This document shows, in pieces, positions 59,836 through 64,000 of a stretch of 64,000 nt of DNA. The stretch is taken from positions 62,001-126,000 of the forward strand of contig JABGZQ010000066.1 of NCBI GenBank assembly GCA_018674655.1, given 5' to 3'. The stretch is from Fidelibacterota bacterium (GTDB taxonomy: Bacteria; Fidelibacterota; Marinisomatia; Marinisomatales; TCS55). Numbering within the stretch: position 1 is the first letter of the stretch; the number at the start of each line of letters is the position of its first letter. A model generated the notes under the pieces. That model was given only the letters and a program-made list of their open reading frames with translations, made no database searches and was not told the origin of the DNA. A program made the translations under genes and the position numbers.

Positions 59836-62800
59836 ATGAACAAACCTATTAAATCTAGATTGGCTACAATCTTCTTCCTATTGATTGGAATGTCCACATT
59901 CCTTATTGCGCAGGAAGGGTCAGTATCTGGTCGCGTCACTGACGATGACACTGGGGATCCTTTGGTGGGAGCCAACGTCATTGTTGTGGGCACCAACCTT
60001 GGTGCTGCCACGGATGTAAATGGTGAATATTCTATCAGTCGGGTACCTGCAGGTGCTCAGAGACTAAATGCCAACTACATTGGTTACGCAAGTAAATCAA
60101 TGAATGCAGATATTCCAACTAATGGTAATGCTATTGGAGACTTTAATCTGACTGTTGCAGCATTGAACCTAAATGAAGTTGTTGTAACTGGTGCTGGAAT
60201 AGCTGTTGAAAAATCTAAAATTGGTAACTCTATTGGTGTAGTGGATATGTCCGCACTAGAAGATGCTCCAATTACTAATTTTTCAGATGTTCTACAAGGT
60301 CGTGAGAAAGGTGTGGTAATGTTACCAAATGGTGGTTTGAATGGCGAAGGTGCTTCAATCCGTATTCGTGGTACATCAACCCTATCACAATCTAATGAAC
60401 CTGTTATTTATCTTGATGGCGTTCGTTTGGATAATACAATGGGTGCTTCATTTGGTGGTGGAACTCCATCGCGTTTAGATGAAATAAACCCTGATGCAAT
60501 TGACAGAGTTGAAATTCTTAAAGGTGCGGCGGCGGCATCACTTTATGGAACTCAAGCTGCAAATGGTATTATTCAAATTTTTACTAAGCAGGGCGCAATT
60601 TCTAAACCACAATTCACTGCAGAAGTGAGTACTTCTACTAGTAGTTTTCCTGAAGATCGCTTCAAACCAAATTCTGGTTTTGCCCGGGATCAGGAAACTG
60701 CAACTCGCATGGCTGGATTATTTCCTGACTATGCAAAGTCCGGCTTAAAACCATATGAAGTCATAGAAGTTCCTTTTACCAGTTGGTTATATGACAAAGG
60801 TAAAAACAAAAGTGTTTCTACTTCTGTTAGAGGTGGTGCTCCTGGTGCTACTTATTTTGCAAGTTTACGTTATTTAGCAACTGATGGTCCATTTGATGAG
60901 AAGGCTACATTACTAGGACTTCCAGTTGGGGCAGCTGACCCAACTAAACCTGGTGCAAATGATAAGCGTGATCAGTTTATGATGAGTGCTACTCTTAATA
61001 TTATTCCAACAGATAGAATGAGAATTCGTTTGTCAACAAATTATTCTCAAACAGATCATAATACGATTCAGAATAATAACAATATATATGGCACAACATC
61101 TCTTATTATGATGGGTAAACCCGAACATTCAACGGCATCAAATGCTTCTGGCTCTATTGCTTTTGCGACAGCACGTGAAACAACATATCGCTCATTGGCG
61201 AATGAGGGTGAGAATAGCACTATTTCTTTGCAGACTAGCTACAGAGTAACTGATGGCTTAAATGTTTCAGGTACTTTTGGGTTGAATACAACTCTTAATA
61301 AGTATACTAGTCTAACTCCTTTTGGATACAACGTTGATGGCAAGGTTGCTTCAAACGTTCAAGGTGCTCTTTGGAAAGGAAGTAATAACAAAAAAGTCTA
61401 TTCAATGGATGTCAAAGCTGACTATGCAATGAATATAGGCTCTGCCATTAGCTTAGAGAATGTGGCTGGATTCCAAGCGTTTCAAACTATTCATAAGAAT
61501 TTAGAAGGTGGTGGTTCACAGTTCCCAGGTCCAGGTCTTCAAGTCCTTGGTGCCTTAGGCGCTCCTGGAAACCCTTATTCAAGTTATTCTGAAGTTATTG
61601 AAGCCGGATTTTTAGCACAAAGTAGAATTGGCTTTGAAGACTACTTATATACAACGGTTGGTATTCGTCAGGATGCGAATAGTGCATTTGGTTCTGAATT
61701 CAGCACCATCACTTATCCTCGCGTAAATGTATCTTACATACCTACTACTCATATTGGACAGCTTGGTCCTGTTTCTACTGCACGTTTACGTTTTGCATGG
61801 GGTAAAGCAGGTCAGCAACCTGGCGCATTTGACCAGTTCACAACTTATCTGCCATGGGCATCTGAGTTTGGTCCTGGCTTAGCACCTGGTAATGTAGGTG
61901 ACCCATCCTTATCTCCTGAGATTTCTACTGAAGTTGAAATGGGTGGTGAAGTTGGACTTTTTAAAGATAAGATAGCATTTGATTTCCAGTATTGGGATCG
62001 TACAGTTAATGATGCTTTAATCCAACGTGCTTATCCAGCTTCTGGCGGTTTTTACCGTACTCAGTTATCTAATATTGGGGAACTTGCTGCAAATGGTTGG
62101 GAAGTGGGCGTTGATGCTAATCTTCTACGTAACTCAAAGGTTTCAGTAGATGTATTTGGAAGCTTATCTTATTTAGAAGAAAAAGTTGTTAGTCTCGGTG
62201 GTGCACCTGAGCAAAAAGTAGGTGGATCTTATCCTCGCTACAGGAACTTCTTAACTGAAGGTTTTGCTCCAGGTCAATACTTTGGCGCTAAACTAAATCG
62301 CGATGTGAAATATCCAATTGATATTAATGGTGATGGCGCGGCAGATAGTGATAGTGATTTACTTGCTTTCTTTACTACTGGCGGTGCTGGTGTAAGAAGT
62401 GGCTGGAATCCTGTAATGGCAACACCAACACAAGCTGATGTTGATGCTGGTCGCGCTAAAGGAACCGGTGCTTTAGACTGGAACCTTGGTAAACCAACTC
62501 CAGACTATACGAGTTCTTTTGGTATTAAAGTTAACTATGGTAAGAACTGGAGTGTAAATACTCTATTCGAGTCACGTTTTGGTGATTACAAGGTTACTAA
62601 CCTAACTGATGCTTTTCGTAAGTCTCACAGTTTGATTGGTAGAAATACACCTGAGGCTGCTGATAACGAGTCTAGGTTAATCAATCCAGCCAATGCTGGA
62701 CAAGGACGCTTAGATGCTGCCAATGAATGGGTTCGTAAACACTTAGCACTATCACCTTATAGTGGCTTAAATACAATGGAAGATGCTTCCTTTGTTAGAC

Positions 62801-63045
62801 TACGTGAGCTAAGTATCTCATACGACATTGATGCAACAATGGCTGCTCGTTTAGGATTAAAGAGTATGACCATTGCGGTATCGGGTAAGAACCTATGGAT
62901 GAGTACTGATTACAGTGGTATTGATCCAGAACTAAATGCTATTAGTCGTGGCAATGGTGGTATAGGTGATTTTCAACAATCAATTGATGCTTTCGGTGTT
63001 CCGATTCCAAAGATTTGGAACTTAAGCATCAAAGTTGGTCTGTAA
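59836..63045 (+). CDS. susC: SusC/RagA-family TonB-dependent outer-membrane transporter
   Basis: Outer-membrane import channel that works with a SusD-type lipoprotein. From the ATG at 59836 the protein has 1069 residues. The start is fixed by AGGAGGG (59826-59832) and by the signal peptide ending MSTFLIAQ; an in-frame ATG at 59764 is rejected. After the signal comes a CarboxypepD_reg-like domain (GSVSGRVTDDDTGDPLVGAN), then the plug (LNEVVVTGAG, ASIRIRGTSTLSQSNEPVIY) and a C-terminal barrel. Codons favour GGT, GCT, ACT and CGT more than the neighbouring genes, as in highly expressed genes. The imported substrate cannot be inferred. Confidence 0.96.
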   Translation: MNKPIKSRLATIFFLLIGMSTFLIAQEGSVSGRVTDDDTGDPLVGANVIVVGTNLGAATDVNGEYSISRVPAGAQRLNANYIGYASKSMNADIPTNGNAIGDFNLTVAALNLNEVVVTGAGIAVEKSKIGNSIGVVDMSALEDAPITNFSDVLQGREKGVVMLPNGGLNGEGASIRIRGTSTLSQSNEPVIYLDGVRLDNTMGASFGGGTPSRLDEINPDAIDRVEILKGAAAASLYGTQAANGIIQIFTKQGAISKPQFTAEVSTSTSSFPEDRFKPNSGFARDQETATRMAGLFPDYAKSGLKPYEVIEVPFTSWLYDKGKNKSVSTSVRGGAPGATYFASLRYLATDGPFDEKATLLGLPVGAADPTKPGANDKRDQFMMSATLNIIPTDRMRIRLSTNYSQTDHNTIQNNNNIYGTTSLIMMGKPEHSTASNASGSIAFATARETTYRSLANEGENSTISLQTSYRVTDGLNVSGTFGLNTTLNKYTSLTPFGYNVDGKVASNVQGALWKGSNNKKVYSMDVKADYAMNIGSAISLENVAGFQAFQTIHKNLEGGGSQFPGPGLQVLGALGAPGNPYSSYSEVIEAGFLAQSRIGFEDYLYTTVGIRQDANSAFGSEFSTITYPRVNVSYIPTTHIGQLGPVSTARLRFAWGKAGQQPGAFDQFTTYLPWASEFGPGLAPGNVGDPSLSPEISTEVEMGGEVGLFKDKIAFDFQYWDRTVNDALIQRAYPASGGFYRTQLSNIGELAANGWEVGVDANLLRNSKVSVDVFGSLSYLEEKVVSLGGAPEQKVGGSYPRYRNFLTEGFAPGQYFGAKLNRDVKYPIDINGDGAADSDSDLLAFFTTGGAGVRSGWNPVMATPTQADVDAGRAKGTGALDWNLGKPTPDYTSSFGIKVNYGKNWSVNTLFESRFGDYKVTNLTDAFRKSHSLIGRNTPEAADNESRLINPANAGQGRLDAANEWVRKHLALSPYSGLNTMEDASFVRLRELSISYDIDATMAARLGLKSMTIAVSGKNLWMSTDYSGIDPELNAISRGNGGIGDFQQSIDAFGVPIPKIWNLSIKVGL

Positions 63046-63057
63046 GGAGGTATGAAA

Positions 63058-64000
63058 ATGAAAAATAAAACAAAATTAATCAGCCTTTTCGTTGTATTTA
63101 CAATGATTGGCTGTGATTTAGATGTTGATAACCCAAACAGTTTACTTGAGGACGACTTAGCAGATCCAAGTGCTGCTGCAGCTCTCGCAAATGGTGCATG
63201 GAATGCATCACTCAGAGGAATTACCTATATGATGATGCCTCACGCTGTTGCCACTGATGAGTCTGTTTGGATCGGATCAAGAGATGCTTGGTATCAGATC
63301 GATAAAGGTGGTATGACAAATGTCTATAATGAGTTTGTTGATCAAGCATGGCCTTATATTAGTGAAGGACGATGGATGGCAGATAAAGCTATTGCAGTCC
63401 TAGAAGGATTAGGCACTGATCTTCCAGATTCTGATGATCTTGTCTTATCTTATTTAACGGGCGCAATGGTTCGTGTTTATATTGCTGACATGTTTGAGGA
63501 TTTTGTTTACTCAGATAAAACAGAAGCTGGCACACCTATTGGTGCTGCTAATATGTCTCAGCTCTATGATGAAGCTCTTGCTCTACTAGGAAAAGCTCAG
63601 TCAATAGCTACAGGCGACGATGCTGTTAAAGTGTTATCATTGGTCGCAAGAACTAAACATGCTAAAGCAGTTTGGGGTAAAGTTAACCCAGTCAATACTG
63701 CTAGCCCATATGTTAGCGCCGGCGCATCTGAAGCTGCATCTGCAGCTGCATTGATGAGTGCTGATTGGAAATGGAGAATGAATTTCAGTTCCAGTACTGT
63801 TTCTAATTACATGTCAGGACAAATCAATGACCGTCAAGAGATGGACCTTTTTCAGAATGCTTTAGTTGAGACTGCCACACCTGGTGCTGGCGGAGATCCT
63901 CAACCGAATGATCCCGTTACTGGTCTGCCAGACTCACGGATGTCCGTCTCAGCCGCTGAATTCAGAGCTGGTGGTGGTGGAACACAGTGGGCTCCTGTAA
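63058..64000 (+). CDS. susD: SusD/RagB-family substrate-binding lipoprotein (cut by right window edge)
   Basis: Surface lipoprotein that caps the SusC channel and captures substrate. My translation runs open for 314 codons to the edge. The lipobox is MIGCDLD, followed by a Ser/Asp-rich start (DNPNSLLEDDLADPSA) as in SusD proteins. Helical TPR-like regions follow (YMMMPHAVATDESVWIGSRD, LSYLTGAMVRVYIADMFEDF). Of the two ATGs, 63058 is preferred because AAGGAGG (63044-63050) lies 7 nt before it but only 1 nt before the ATG at 63052. It starts 12 nt after susC, so the pair forms one transcript. Confidence 0.94.
   Translation, partial: MKNKTKLISLFVVFTMIGCDLDVDNPNSLLEDDLADPSAAAALANGAWNASLRGITYMMMPHAVATDESVWIGSRDAWYQIDKGGMTNVYNEFVDQAWPYISEGRWMADKAIAVLEGLGTDLPDSDDLVLSYLTGAMVRVYIADMFEDFVYSDKTEAGTPIGAANMSQLYDEALALLGKAQSIATGDDAVKVLSLVARTKHAKAVWGKVNPVNTASPYVSAGASEAASAAALMSADWKWRMNFSSSTVSNYMSGQINDRQEMDLFQNALVETATPGAGGDPQPNDPVTGLPDSRMSVSAAEFRAGGGGTQWAPV

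Overview
This window is a compact, roughly 40% GC bacterial chromosome segment from a Gram-negative, LPS-making member of the FCB superphylum. My best guess is a marine Candidatus Marinimicrobia (SAR406) lineage. The case rests on a SusC/SusD pair, a PorD-like DUF4835 protein, a DUF2723 membrane protein, a complete Kdo/Lpt block, HslUV, sigma-54, many C-terminal outer-membrane barrels, and very short intergenic gaps with frequent ATGA/TGATG overlaps. No 16S or other taxonomic marker is present, so this is inference. I saw no tRNA, rRNA, insertion sequence, prophage or CRISPR array.

Layout. 1-2490: a partial metH preceded by a SAM-II-type riboswitch with a terminator/antiterminator, then the leader of rng. 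2490-5870: rng-rplU-rpmA and mdh, each unit closed by an intrinsic terminator. 5890-11184: a five-gene operon of an ECF-type sigma factor, a membrane anti-sigma/HEAT protein, a DUF4097 beta-solenoid, a bactofilin-like/barrel fusion and a toast-rack-like protein. 11171-19705: mostly minus-strand housekeeping genes (Rieske protein, elbB, queG, Nudix, tgt, radA) with three exported proteins of unknown role and one plus-strand hydrolase. 19765-25789: a large protease/TolB-propeller/barrel protein, divergent from lpxH and two envelope proteins.

25842-37175 is a long co-directional minus-strand block read kdsB-pyrG-kdsA-kdsC-lptC-lptB-rpoN-hflK-hflC-hslV-hslU-argF. It combines CMP-Kdo synthesis (with CTP supply from PyrG), LPS transport, sigma-54 and membrane/cytosolic proteolysis. 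Its KdsA is unusual: a KdsD-type pair of CBS domains is inserted inside the catalytic barrel. 37343-43945 is a MacAB-TolC-like export operon with two separate permeases. 44022-59626 holds an XRE/DUF2975 pair, a CCA-adding-type enzyme, a PorD-like protein, a GT2 glycosyltransferase, DUF2723 and DUF1844 proteins, recG, a DUF4139 protein, valS, a cNMP-binding protein and an RCK potassium channel. 59836-64000 is a susC/susD pair with strong Shine-Dalgarno sites; the right edge cuts susD.

The strongest candidates for something new are the KdsA-CBS insertion fusion, the SAM-II aptamer wired to a transcription terminator, the ECF sigma/DUF4097/toast-rack envelope operon, and a small Sm-like module repeated in three unrelated exported proteins.
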